DNA from: Paenarthrobacter sp. DKR-5 | GTDB taxonomy: Bacteria > Actinomycetota > Actinomycetes > Actinomycetales > Micrococcaceae | Assembly (NCBI RefSeq): GCF_018531425.1 | Contig: NZ_JAHBOI010000001.1 | Span: forward strand, 372,001 to 436,000 | Length of the DNA stretch: 64,000 bases | Direction of reading: 5' to 3' | Part shown: in pieces, positions 27,767 to 36,521 of the stretch | How positions within the stretch are numbered: the first letter of the stretch is position 1 | Layout of the letters: the number at the start of each line of letters is the position of its first letter | The notes under the pieces: generated by a model | What the model was told of the DNA's origin: nothing | The model's database searches: none | The model's input: only the letters and a program-made list of their open reading frames with translations | Position numbers and translations under genes: made by a program

Positions 27767-28951
27767 CTACTTCTTGGTGCAGGAGCCGGAGGAGACCATG
27801 CGGCTCAGGGACGGCGCCTCGGCGGCCACCGGGTCCAGTTCCGACGGCGTGAAGGCGTAGCCGACGGTCGAGTTGTCCGTTGCTTTGGCGAAGACCACGC
27901 CGGCCACCTGGCCGGAGGTGTTCAGCAGCGGGCCGCCCGAGTTGCCCGGCTGCACGTCCCCGGCGATCTCGTAAATCTTCTCGGGCGAGGGGTTCTGCCC
28001 GTAGATGTCCGGCACCAGTGCCGTCGTCACGCCCTGAACCGCGGCAGGCTTGGAGGTGAACGGCCCGCCGTGCGGGTAGCCGGCAAACGCGGCCTGGCTT
28101 CCGGCCTTGAGCTGTTCTCCCAGCGGGAGCGCGGGCACGGTAAGTCCGTCCACCGCCAGGACCGCCAGATCCTGCTTGGAATCGAAATACACAACCCGGC
28201 TGGACAGGGCGCCCCCGCCCTGCAGTTCGACCACGGGCTGGCTCACCCCGGCCACCACGTGGGCGTTGGTGAGGACCCGGCCCGGTGACACCACGAAGCC
28301 GGTGCCGGTCTGGTTCTGGCCGCACTGGTAGGCGGTGCCGGTGATCTTCAGGACCGACTTCGCCGCCTGGTTCAGCGCCGGGGTGTCGGTGCTCGCGTTG
28401 GGGATGCTCGCCGGCTGCGAGGAATGCAGCCCGTCGAGCAGCTTCGGGATTCCGTCCCCCATCACCGAGGAGCGGAGCTGGGCAATCATCGCCTTCAGCG
28501 CCGTCGGCGTGCCGGAGTCAATTGTGCGGATCACCTTGGAGTCGGCGATGGCGGTGGAGACGCCGGGAACGCCCATCGTGCTGACGCTGAAGGCCAGCGC
28601 GGAGAGGACCAGGGCCGCCACGACGACGTTGACCACCCCGCCCAGGGCTCTGTCCAGCGCACGCAGCGGCTGGAACGGCAGCACCCGCCGGATGGCGCGG
28701 CCCAGCATGGTGCCAAGCGCATGGCCGACGGCGACAAGCACCACGGCCACGGCGATCACGGCGGTCAGGCGCCAGTTGCTGTCCTGCACCGCGCTGCTGA
28801 CCATCGGCACCGAAAGGAAAGCCGCGACCGCACCTGCAATGAACCCCGCGATGCCTCCGAGACTGACCAGGAATCCGCTGCGCAGGCCGTAGAACAGGTA
28901 GGAAAGCAGCACCAGGACCAGGATGAAGTCCAAAATGGTGAACCCGAACAT
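27767..28951 (-). CDS. marP: Membrane-anchored serine protease, MarP type
   Basis: 394 residues from the ATG at 28951 with a strong GGAGGAG ribosome site. The first ~160 residues form a CvpA-like part with four membrane helices (FILVLVLLSYLFYGLRSGFL, IAVAVVLVAVGHALGTML, VVVAALVLSALAFSV). The C-terminal trypsin-like domain has the triad His in LTNAHVVAG (~230), Asp in SKQDLAVLAVDG (~259) and Ser in QPGNSGGPLL (~338). A Cys in TAYQCGQ and another in SSGSC could form the stabilising disulfide known in mycobacterial MarP. MarP is needed for acid and oxidative stress resistance in Mycobacterium; the same role here is inferred. Confidence 0.9.
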   Translation of the reverse strand: MFGFTILDFILVLVLLSYLFYGLRSGFLVSLGGIAGFIAGAVAAFLSVPMVSSAVQDSNWRLTAVIAVAVVLVAVGHALGTMLGRAIRRVLPFQPLRALDRALGGVVNVVVAALVLSALAFSVSTMGVPGVSTAIADSKVIRTIDSGTPTALKAMIAQLRSSVMGDGIPKLLDGLHSSQPASIPNASTDTPALNQAAKSVLKITGTAYQCGQNQTGTGFVVSPGRVLTNAHVVAGVSQPVVELQGGGALSSRVVYFDSKQDLAVLAVDGLTVPALPLGEQLKAGSQAAFAGYPHGGPFTSKPAAVQGVTTALVPDIYGQNPSPEKIYEIAGDVQPGNSGGPLLNTSGQVAGVVFAKATDNSTVGYAFTPSELDPVAAEAPSLSRMVSSGSCTKK

Positions 28952-29131
28952 GCTGCTCCTCCGTGCCGATGTCTGCTCCAGAAGTCTACCTGCGGGCGCT
29001 GACAGGTTGCTGGGCGGCAGCTTGGGCGGGCCCCGCGGCGCCTGCCCCAAGGCGTTGCGGATGCCAAGTCCGTCACAAGTAAGGAAGAATGTGGGGAGAA
29101 TAAAGCGAAGAGTTACGAAAAGAGGAGATTC

Positions 29132-29809
29132 ATGGACATCGAGGTACTGCGCCGCGCACCACTGTTCGCCACGCTCGACGACGAGGCTTTCCGCCTGCTG
29201 ACCGACGAGCTCACGGAGGTGGATCTTTCCCGCGGCGCCTCGGTGTTCCACGAGGGGGACCAGGGCGACCAGCTGTACTTCATCGTCTCCGGCAAGGTGA
29301 AGCTCGGCCGCACCTCCCCCGACGGCCGCGAGTCGCTCGTCGCGATCCTCGGACCCGGGGAACTTTTCGGCGAGATGGCCCTGTTCGACCCGGCCCCGCG
29401 CAGCACCACCGCGACGGCTGTTTCGGAGACGCGCCTGGCAGCCCTGAAGAACGAGAGCCTGAACGCGCTGCTGAAGACGCGCCCGGAGGTTTCCGCACAG
29501 CTGCTGCAGGCACTGGCCCGCCGCCTGCGCCGTACCAACGACACCCTCTCGGACCTGGTCTTCTCGGACGTGCCGGGCCGCGTGGCGAAGGCGCTGCTGG
29601 ACCTGGCGGACCGGTTCGGACGGCCGGCCACGGACGGCGTCCTGGTGGCGCACGAGCTGACCCAGGAGGAACTGGCCCAGCTGGTCGGTGCCTCGCGCGA
29701 GACGGTCAACAAGGCGCTGGCGGAGTTCGTCCAGCGCGGGTGGCTGCGCCTGGAGGCCCGCGCCGTCGTCATCCTCGACATGAACAGGCTGCGCCAGCGG
29801 AGCCGCTAA
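29132..29809 (+). CDS. Crp/Fnr-family transcriptional regulator
   Basis: 225 residues. An N-terminal cyclic-nucleotide-binding domain has the phosphate-binding cassette FGEMALFDPAPRSTTATA, including the Arg-Ser-Thr that contacts cAMP in CRP proteins. The C-terminal winged helix has TQEELAQLVGASRETVNKAL as the HTH, with the Arg-Glu-Thr-Val recognition helix typical of the actinobacterial GlxR/Crp group. A clear ribosome site (AGAGGAG) precedes the ATG. Binding sites of the type TGTGA-N6-TCACA are expected. It is monocistronic and ends at a bidirectional terminator. Confidence 0.92.
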   Translation: MDIEVLRRAPLFATLDDEAFRLLTDELTEVDLSRGASVFHEGDQGDQLYFIVSGKVKLGRTSPDGRESLVAILGPGELFGEMALFDPAPRSTTATAVSETRLAALKNESLNALLKTRPEVSAQLLQALARRLRRTNDTLSDLVFSDVPGRVAKALLDLADRFGRPATDGVLVAHELTQEELAQLVGASRETVNKALAEFVQRGWLRLEARAVVILDMNRLRQRSR

Positions 29810-29851
29810 CCGTTCCGGCAGACCGTCGGCAGCATCAACCGCCGGACAACC

Positions 29852-29881
29852 AAGCGTGGGTCCCCCAGGGGGCTCACGCTT
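29852..29881. terminator. Bidirectional terminator between crp-type and NUDIX genes
   Basis: AAGCGTG and CACGCTT pair, with inner GTCCCCC/GGGGGC pairing, giving a compact hairpin followed by TCTTTGT on the plus strand. It overlaps the NUDIX stop codon on the minus strand and serves the two convergent genes. Confidence 0.7.
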
Positions 29882-30785
29882 CTTTGTAGGCCTCTTTCAT
29901 CGCGTCCACCGCGAGCAGGAACCGGCCCTCCTCAACGACGAGCCGGGGCTGGTGCTCGTGGGAGCGGCGTTTGTGGCTGAGGTAGGCGATGCACCCGCGG
30001 GAGGCGGAAAGCTTCTCCAGGATGATCTCGGCGCCCGGGACGGTGATCTCGCTCAGCGTCAGACCGCGGGTGTTGTCCTGGCCCACTTCGTCCCCGAGCG
30101 CGGCAGTGGCCCGCTGCGCGATGATGTCGGCTGCCGAGACCCAGCGTCCCCACACACCCTTGGATTCAAGCAGGGATGCGGTCTGGTTGACCGGCAAGGC
30201 AGCAGCGAAGTAGCGCGTGTTGAAACGGCGGTGGGCGAAGTCAGGGCTCAGCCAGTTCGTGAGCAGTTTGAGCAGGTCGGTGCGCAGCAGCAGGCCGCGC
30301 CGGTCCAGGATCTCCGCAAACGTCATGTCCTGCATCGCAAGCGCCTCGCGGTCCTTCATCCACTCATGCGTCTGGACTGCCTCGACGGTGGCCGACGCAT
30401 CGGGACCGGCCAGCAGCACGCCGGTCTCCTCGAAGGTCTCCCGGATCGCTGCCACCACATGCTGGCGGGCGAGCTGGATGTCGGGGAGGCCCATCGCTTC
30501 GGCCCACTGGGCCGGGGTGGGACCGACCCAGCCGATTGGGTCGTTGTCGCTAGCCTCGAGGGAGCCGCCCGGGAAGGCAACGACGCCCAGCGGTGAGCTT
30601 CCGGGCCGGTACGCGAGGTACGTCTCGGGCCCCTCGGCGCCATCTCGAAGCAGGACAACCGAGGAGGCGTACCGGGGTTTGCGCGGGGTGCGCTCTCCGT
30701 GCTCTACCCAGCTGCGGGCGGATTCGAGCAGTTCGGGCGGCAGCGGGAAGAGCCGCCGCGCAGGGGTGCTACTGGAATTCGGCAA
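29874..30785 (-). CDS. NUDIX hydrolase, NUDT19-like
   Basis: 303 residues. The NUDIX elements are split by an insertion of ~30 residues: VVAFPGGSLEASDNDPIGW, then VVAAIRETFEETGVLLAGP. This insertion is characteristic of the NUDT19/RP2 group, which can act on CoA esters. The start is a TTG at 30785 that overlaps the end of the RidA gene by 17 bp, suggesting translational coupling; no better start is visible downstream. The third gene of a DUF4177-RidA-NUDIX operon. The substrate is unknown. Confidence 0.85.
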   Translation of the reverse strand: MPNSSSTPARRLFPLPPELLESARSWVEHGERTPRKPRYASSVVLLRDGAEGPETYLAYRPGSSPLGVVAFPGGSLEASDNDPIGWVGPTPAQWAEAMGLPDIQLARQHVVAAIRETFEETGVLLAGPDASATVEAVQTHEWMKDREALAMQDMTFAEILDRRGLLLRTDLLKLLTNWLSPDFAHRRFNTRYFAAALPVNQTASLLESKGVWGRWVSAADIIAQRATAALGDEVGQDNTRGLTLSEITVPGAEIILEKLSASRGCIAYLSHKRRSHEHQPRLVVEEGRFLLAVDAMKEAYKEA

Positions 30786-31263
30786 TCAGTTCCACCTCGA
30801 CCGGCGAATCAAGGGGCAGGACGGCGACGCCGACCGCGGAGCGCGCGTGCACACCCGCATCCCCCAGCACTTTCCCCAGCAGCTCGGAGGCGCCGTTGAT
30901 GACGCCGGGCTGGCCGGTGAAGTCCGGGGCCGAGGCCACGAACCCGACAACCTTGACGATCCGGGTGATGCGGTCCAAGTCCCCGATCTGCGCCTTGACG
31001 GCAGCGAGGGCATTCACGGCGCAGAGGGCAGCGTACTCCTTGGCGTCCTCTGCGGAGACGCCGGCCCCGACCTTGCCGGCGGCCGGGAGCTTGCCCTCGA
31101 CGAACGGAAGCTGGCCGGAGGTGTAAACGTGGCTGCCGGAGATGACGGCGGGAACGTAGGCGGCCACCGGGGCCGCCACCGCGGGAAGCGTGATCCCCAG
31201 TTCCTGCAACCGGGCTTCAACCGCGGAGACTGCCGATCCTTCAGGCGTCGTGGAAGCACTCAT
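30769..31263 (-). CDS. RidA/YjgF-family protein
   Basis: 164 residues, longer than the ~130 of RidA because of an N-terminal extension (SAVEARLQELGITLPAVAAP) typical of the actinobacterial YjgH/TdcF-like subgroup. The body has YVPAVISGSHVYTSGQLPFV and VGFVASAPDFTGQPGVINGA. The Arg of the RidA motif that binds the imine carboxylate is in GVHARSAVGVAVLP, which supports 2-iminobutanoate/2-iminopropanoate deaminase activity. It lies 4 bp after DUF4177 and overlaps the NUDIX start. Confidence 0.85.
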   Translation of the reverse strand: MSASTTPEGSAVSAVEARLQELGITLPAVAAPVAAYVPAVISGSHVYTSGQLPFVEGKLPAAGKVGAGVSAEDAKEYAALCAVNALAAVKAQIGDLDRITRIVKVVGFVASAPDFTGQPGVINGASELLGKVLGDAGVHARSAVGVAVLPLDSPVEVELIAEFQ

Positions 31264-31267
31264 GGGG

Positions 31268-31423
31268 CTACTGCTTCTCCCTCTTCAGGTACGCCACCAG
31301 GCCGTTGCCGTCCGGGCCGGGAACGACCTGGACGAGCTCCCATCCGTCGCTTCCCCACTGGTCAAGAATCTGCTTCGTCGCGTGGATAATGAGCGGAATT
31401 GTCGCGTATTCCCATTTGGTCAT
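31268..31423 (-). CDS. DUF4177 small protein
   Basis: 51 residues (MTKWEYATIPLIIHATKQIL to AYLKREKQ). The WEY start, a helix with LDQWGSDGWELVQVVPGPDG and a final strand make up the complete DUF4177 fold, whose function is unknown. It is the first gene of the operon and divergent from the PBP gene with only 37 bp between their starts, so the two promoters must overlap. Confidence 0.8.
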   Translation of the reverse strand: MTKWEYATIPLIIHATKQILDQWGSDGWELVQVVPGPDGNGLVAYLKREKQ

Positions 31424-31460
31424 GAGAGACAGACTAGCCCGTGCTTGTAAAGTGGAGAAC

Positions 31461-33710
31461 ATGGCCGCACGCAAGTCACCACTCCTTGACACCGCTACGA
31501 CCCTCGGAAAGATTCTTGGCTTCCTGGGTATCAGCGCTATTTGCGGTGTCCTCGTCGCTGGATTGCTGGTGCCCGCCGCGGCCCTCACCGGCACTTCCGC
31601 CACGAACTCGATCCAGTTCTTCGACAACCTCCCGGCGGAGCTGACTGTCAATCCTCCCGGCCAGTCGACCAACGTCCTCGCCGCCGACGGGACGCGCCTT
31701 GCCACGTTCTATGACGAGAACCGGGTTCGCGTGCCGCTGGACAAAATGTCCAAGTACATCAAGGACGGCATCGTTTCCATCGAGGACGCCCGCTTCTACG
31801 AGCACGGCGGCGTGGACGGCACCGGCATCCTGCGCGCACTCACCTCGAACCTGACCGGCGGACGCCAGGGCGCTTCGACGATCACGCAGCAGTACGTCAA
31901 CAACGTCATCATCGAATCCCAGGTGGCTTCCGGGCACGCGGCGGAGGTCAAGCTTGGCGGCGACAAGACCATCGGGGACAAGCTGCGCGAGATGAAGCTC
32001 GCCATTGCGCTGGAAAAGAAGTACAGCAAGCAGCAGATCCTTGAGGGCTACCTCAACATCGTCTTCTTCAACGCCAACGCGTACGGCATCGAAGCCGCGT
32101 CCGAGTATTTCTTCAGCCGCCACGCCAATGACCTGACCCTGCCGCAGGCAGCGCTTCTGGCCGGCCTCGTGAACAGCCCGGCCAGCTACGACCCGACGGT
32201 GCACCCGAAGGCCTCGGCTGGGCGCCGGAACCTCGTGCTCGACGCCATGCTCAGGCAGGGCAAGATCACGCAGAAGCAGCACGATGACGCCGTCAAGACG
32301 CCTGTCACCGTCAAGGTCACGCAGCCGAAGCAGGGCTGCACCGCCGCGGCGATGGCGCCGTACTTCTGCCAGTACGTTGAGCGCCTGATCCTCAACAACC
32401 CCGCCTTCGGCCAGACCGAAAATGACCGGGAACAGATCCTGCACCAGGGCGGGCTGACCATCAAGACCACGCTGGATCCCCGGCTGCAGAAGGCGGCGCA
32501 GAAGCAGGTGGACTCCACCGTCCCGGACAACCCGGACCGTTACGGCGCGTCCCTGGTGACCGTCCAGCCCGGTACCGGCCGGATCCTGGCGATGGCGCAG
32601 AACACCGTGCCGGTGAAGTCCGGCAATAAGTTCGACTTCATCTACAACGTCAACGTGGACAAGAACGACGCGGCCGGCAATTCGCTGATGGGCGACGGCG
32701 GATTCCAGCCCGGATCCACGTTCAAACCCTTCACCTTCGCTGAATGGCTCAGCGAAGGGCACCAGATGATGCAGACCGTGCAGGCGTCCCGGCACAGCTA
32801 CCCCGTCGGCTTCCCCTGGAAATCCAGCTGCGGTGTCCCGGTCGACGGCCACTATGACGACCTGCAAAATGCCACGCCCGGCTACGACCGGGACAACCTC
32901 ACCATGCTGGAGGCCCTCTACAACTCGGTGAACACCGGCATCTACGCCGGTGCCTCGGAGCTTGATCTGTGCGGCATCCAGAACATCGTCAATGCACTGG
33001 GGATCCACAACGGTGACAACAACCAGCCCGTGGACATGCACACGCTGGGCAACATCCTCGGTTCCACGGACGTGGCGCCGTTGACCATGGCATCCGCGTT
33101 CGCCGCCTATTCGCATGACGGCACGCTGTGCGCGCCGATTGCGATCACCGAGATCAGTGACGGCAGCGGGAAGAAGTGGCCTGCCCAGACGCAGGACTGC
33201 AAGGAGGCGATCAAGCCCGAGATCGCCCACGGTGTCACCTACGCGCTGCAGCAGGTGCTCAAGAAGGGCTCCGGCTACAAGATCCCGCTGGACAACGGCA
33301 TCCCCGCCGGCGCCAAGACCGGTACCTCCGACTTCTCGAGCCAGACCTGGGTGGTCGGATTCACCTCCGGCCTGACCACCGCGTCCTGGTTCGGCAACCC
33401 TGAGGGCAAGGCCCGGCCGATGCAGGGGGTGACCATCAACGGCAAGGTGTGGCCCCAGGTCGATGGTGCGGACATCGCCGGCCCGCAGTGGCAGCAGTAC
33501 ATGAACCAGGTGGCGCCGCTCTACAGCACCAACCCGTTCCCGGAACCGCCGCAGGACATGATCGGCAACACCCAGCCGAGCTACAACGTTCCCGCCGCGC
33601 CGGCGCCCGACCAGCAGCCGCAGCAGCAACCGCAACCGCCGCAGCAGCAGTCCCCGGCGCCCGCGCCGAGCCCGGCCCCCGCGCCGAGCAAGCCTGGCAA
33701 GAAGCATTAG
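31461..33710 (+). CDS. Class A penicillin-binding protein (transglycosylase/transpeptidase)
   Basis: 749 residues from the ATG at 31461, with TGGAG upstream. An N-terminal membrane anchor (LGFLGISAICGVLVAGLLVP) is followed by a GT51 glycosyltransferase with the catalytic Glu in IEDARFYEHGGVDGTG (~107) and QGASTITQQYVNN. The transpeptidase domain has SxxK in QPGSTFKPFTF (Ser ~418), SVN in YNSVNTGIYAG and KTGT in GAKTGTSDF (~618). A Pro/Gln/Ala-rich tail ends the protein. It polymerises and crosslinks peptidoglycan. It is followed 4 bp later by a metallophosphoesterase gene, an arrangement common in actinobacteria. Confidence 0.94.
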   Translation: MAARKSPLLDTATTLGKILGFLGISAICGVLVAGLLVPAAALTGTSATNSIQFFDNLPAELTVNPPGQSTNVLAADGTRLATFYDENRVRVPLDKMSKYIKDGIVSIEDARFYEHGGVDGTGILRALTSNLTGGRQGASTITQQYVNNVIIESQVASGHAAEVKLGGDKTIGDKLREMKLAIALEKKYSKQQILEGYLNIVFFNANAYGIEAASEYFFSRHANDLTLPQAALLAGLVNSPASYDPTVHPKASAGRRNLVLDAMLRQGKITQKQHDDAVKTPVTVKVTQPKQGCTAAAMAPYFCQYVERLILNNPAFGQTENDREQILHQGGLTIKTTLDPRLQKAAQKQVDSTVPDNPDRYGASLVTVQPGTGRILAMAQNTVPVKSGNKFDFIYNVNVDKNDAAGNSLMGDGGFQPGSTFKPFTFAEWLSEGHQMMQTVQASRHSYPVGFPWKSSCGVPVDGHYDDLQNATPGYDRDNLTMLEALYNSVNTGIYAGASELDLCGIQNIVNALGIHNGDNNQPVDMHTLGNILGSTDVAPLTMASAFAAYSHDGTLCAPIAITEISDGSGKKWPAQTQDCKEAIKPEIAHGVTYALQQVLKKGSGYKIPLDNGIPAGAKTGTSDFSSQTWVVGFTSGLTTASWFGNPEGKARPMQGVTINGKVWPQVDGADIAGPQWQQYMNQVAPLYSTNPFPEPPQDMIGNTQPSYNVPAAPAPDQQPQQQPQPPQQQSPAPAPSPAPAPSKPGKKH

Positions 33711-33714
33711 CGCC

Positions 33715-34647
33715 ATGCCAAGTGGCCTCGCGCGGCTGGGCCGCAACCTGGCCCGCGTCGTCGGTACCGGCGCTGCCGTCGGCGCCGCGTGCGTGGCGTA
33801 CGGCAGCCTGCTCGAGCGCAACGCGTTCACTGTGCGCGAGGAGGCCGTGCCCGTGCTGCCCGCGGGGTCCGGGCCGCTCCGTGTCCTTCACCTCTCGGAC
33901 ATCCACTTCGTGCCGGGCCAGAACATCAAGACCCGCTGGCTCAGGGGACTTGCCGGGCTGAAGCCGGATCTGGTGGTCAACACCGGGGACAACCTGAGCC
34001 ACCCGGATGCCATCGCCCCGCTGCTGGACGCGCTCGGACCGCTGCTGGAGGTTCCGGGCGTGTTCGTCCCCGGCTCCAACGATTACTACGCCCCCACCTT
34101 CAAGAACCCTGCCAGCTATCTGCTCGGGCCGTCGCGGATGACCGGCAAGGAGCCGCAGGAGCTGGACACGGCCCGGCTGCACTCGGGATTCGGCGCGGCC
34201 GGCTGGCTCGACTTGACCAACCGCGCCGGGTCGATGACGCTGCAGGGCCTGCGCCTGGACTTCACCGGCGTCGACGATCCCCACCTGCGCCGGGAAAAGT
34301 ACGCGGGATGGCCGGCCGGGGGCGCAAAGGCGGCGCAGTCCCCGCAGGTGAAGATCGCCGTTGCGCACGCCCCGTACCAGCGCGTGCTGGACAGGTTCAC
34401 CGACGACGGCGCGCAGCTGATCTTCGCGGGCCACACCCACGGCGGCCAGCTCTGCGTCCCCGGCTACGGTGCCCTGGTCAGCAACTGCGACCTGCCGACG
34501 TGGCGGGCCAAGGGGCTCACCCGGTGGGAGCACGGCGGACGCTCAAGCTGGCTGGAGGTGTCCGGAGGAATCGGCACCTCCCGCTTCGCGCCGGTCAGGT
34601 TCGCCTGCCGCCCGGAAGCCGTGCTGCTCACGCTCACGCCTGCCTGA
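33715..34647 (+). CDS. Membrane-associated metallophosphoesterase
   Basis: 310 residues. A short N-terminal hydrophobic segment (VVGTGAAVGAACVAYGSLL) precedes a calcineurin-like domain with VLHLSDIHF, VVNTGDNL, PGSNDYY (a GNHD variant with Ser for the usual Asn-His order), AVAHAP and FAGHTHGGQ, which together supply the two-metal site. The substrate may be a lipid or cell-wall intermediate, in line with its place behind a PBP gene; this is inferred. Confidence 0.88.
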   Translation: MPSGLARLGRNLARVVGTGAAVGAACVAYGSLLERNAFTVREEAVPVLPAGSGPLRVLHLSDIHFVPGQNIKTRWLRGLAGLKPDLVVNTGDNLSHPDAIAPLLDALGPLLEVPGVFVPGSNDYYAPTFKNPASYLLGPSRMTGKEPQELDTARLHSGFGAAGWLDLTNRAGSMTLQGLRLDFTGVDDPHLRREKYAGWPAGGAKAAQSPQVKIAVAHAPYQRVLDRFTDDGAQLIFAGHTHGGQLCVPGYGALVSNCDLPTWRAKGLTRWEHGGRSSWLEVSGGIGTSRFAPVRFACRPEAVLLTLTPA

Positions 34648-34672
34648 GCGGAGCCGCGCGGCCTTCGGCATA

Positions 34673-34701
34673 GAGTAGTTGCCACAGGTAATCACCTACT
34701 C
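34673..34701. promoter_or_regulatory. Operator-like dyad upstream of the ABC exporter operon
   Basis: GAGTAG (34673-34678) and CTACTC (34696-34701) form a perfect dyad 18 bases before the exporter ATG, with AGGT-N4-ACCT partly nested at 34686-34697. Such dyads often bind MarR/TetR-type regulators of efflux genes, but no regulator gene lies next to it. Confidence 0.35.
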
Positions 34702-34718
34702 CGGCACAAGAAGATGAG

Positions 34719-36521
34719 ATGGCCGCGCAGACGACGCTATTTGAATCCATCGGACGCATCCAGCCCCATGTGAGGCCGATCCTCGGCCGGCTCACCCTGG
34801 GCCTGTTCAGCGCGCTCGGCGCCAGCGTGGTGGCGCTGGCTGTCCCCCAGGTCCTGCGGGAACTGGTCAACGGCGCCCTGCACCGGGGAGGCGATCCCGC
34901 CCAGCTCTGGGCTGCGGCGGCAGCGGTGCTGGGGCTCGGCATGCTAGAAGCCGGCTTCATTGCCCTGCGCCGGCAGTTCGTCATCAATCCCGCGACCACC
35001 GTGGAGACGGGGATGCGCGTCGCCTTCTACCGCCACCTGCAGGACCTGCCGGTCGCTTTCCACGACCGCTGGGGCTCCGGTCAGCTGCTCTCCCGCTCCA
35101 TGAGCGACCTGAACCTCATCCGCCGCTGGCTGGCCTTCGGCGCCCTCATGCTGGTGGTGTGCGCGCTGACCACCGTCATCGGCGTCGCGCTGATGTTCGC
35201 CTCCAGCTGGCAGCTGGCGCTGGTCTTCCTGGCGGCGGCCATCCCGGTGGTGATCTTCGGCTTCCGGTTCAGGACGAGCTACCGGGTGGTGTCCCGACTG
35301 AGCCAGGACCAGGCCGGGGACCTCGCGACGGCCGTCGAGGAGTCGGTGCAGGGCATCCGGGTGCTCAAGGCGTTCGGCCGCGGCTCGGAGGCCCTGGAGA
35401 GCTTCTCCAACCAGGCGGAGGAACTGCGCCGGACGGAGATCGTCAAGGCCCGCACCCTCGCCACGTTCGCCCTGGCCGTCACCCTGATCCCGGAGCTGGC
35501 TCTCGGACTCGCCCTGGTCGTCGGCGTCCTCACCGTCGCGGACGGCCAGCTCACGGTCGGCGCCGTCGTCGCGTTCTTCGCCACCGCCGCCGTCGTCGCC
35601 GGGCCGGTGGAGGCGCTCGGGCCGCTGATGGGCATGACGCTCACGGCCAAGACCGCTATTGACCGCCACTTCGACGTCATGGACGAAACCAGCACCATCC
35701 TTGACCCGCCGCCGGGACGGGAGCTGATCCCGGAAACCGGGTCCGGGGCGCTGGACTTCCGTGGGGTCCATTTCCGCTACCCGGACGCGCATGCCGGCAC
35801 CCGCGACGTGCTCAACGGGGTGGACCTGCACGTCCGGCCCGGGGAGACGATGGCGCTGGTGGGTGTCACCGGCAGCGGCAAGAGCACCCTGCTGCAGCTG
35901 GTGCCGCGGCTGTACGACACCACGGCGGGTGAGGTGGCCGTGGACGGCGCCGACGTGCGCGGGCTGCCGCTCGAGGCGCTGCGAACCCGGGTCGCCGTTG
36001 CCTTCGAGGACACCACCCTGTTCTCCAGCTCGGTGCGCGACAACGTCTTGCTGGGCGCCCCGGACCAGACCGAGGAGGCGCTCGACGAGGCCCTCGACGT
36101 CGCCCAGGCACATTTTGCCTACTCACTGCCCGACGGCGTCGACACCCTCATCGGTGAAGCGGGCCTGAGCCTCTCCGGCGGCCAGCGCCAGCGACTGGCT
36201 CTGGCCCGCGCCATTGCCGCGCGCCCCGGCGTGCTGGTGCTGGACGACCCGCTGTCCGCCCTCGACGTGAACACGGAGGAAAGGGTCGAGGAGCGGCTCC
36301 GCGAGGTCCTCGCTGACACCACCACCCTGATCGTGGCCCACAGGCCTTCCACTGTGCAGCTGGCGGACCGGGTGGCGCTGCTGGAGGAGGGCAGGATCTC
36401 CGCGGTCGGCACGCACGAGGAGTTGCTCGCCGGCAACGCGCACTACCGTTACGTCCTCGCGAGCCTGACCGACGAGCCGGAAGACCTGGACAGCGCGGAC
36501 GAAGAGGAGGCCCTGGCATGA
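34719..36521 (+). CDS. ABC exporter subunit A (half-transporter)
   Basis: 600 residues: six membrane helices in the first ~320 residues, then an ATPase domain. Walker A is [11 protein letters not shown], the signature is [14 protein letters not shown] (canonical), and Walker B is [12 protein letters not shown], in which the catalytic Glu is replaced by Asp. The stop overlaps the start of the second half-transporter (ATGA), so the two are made together as a heterodimer. Likely substrates are drugs or lipids; they cannot be predicted. The replaced Glu marks the degenerate ATP site. Confidence 0.92.
   Translation: MAAQTTLFESIGRIQPHVRPILGRLTLGLFSALGASVVALAVPQVLRELVNGALHRGGDPAQLWAAAAAVLGLGMLEAGFIALRRQFVINPATTVETGMRVAFYRHLQDLPVAFHDRWGSGQLLSRSMSDLNLIRRWLAFGALMLVVCALTTVIGVALMFASSWQLALVFLAAAIPVVIFGFRFRTSYRVVSRLSQDQAGDLATAVEESVQGIRVLKAFGRGSEALESFSNQAEELRRTEIVKARTLATFALAVTLIPELALGLALVVGVLTVADGQLTVGAVVAFFATAAVVAGPVEALGPLMGMTLTAKTAIDRHFDVMDETSTILDPPPGRELIPETGSGALDFRGVHFRYPDAHAGTRDVLNGVDLHVRPGETMALVGVTGSGKSTLLQLVPRLYDTTAGEVAVDGADVRGLPLEALRTRVAVAFEDTTLFSSSVRDNVLLGAPDQTEEALDEALDVAQAHFAYSLPDGVDTLIGEAGLSLSGGQRQRLALARAIAARPGVLVLDDPLSALDVNTEERVEERLREVLADTTTLIVAHRPSTVQLADRVALLEEGRISAVGTHEELLAGNAHYRYVLASLTDEPEDLDSADEEEALA

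Noticed and set aside
27767-29653. Protease gene extended over the crp-type gene on the minus strand
   Set aside because: The upstream part is antisense to the Crp gene; the ATG at 28951 has GGAGGAG and begins the first membrane helix.
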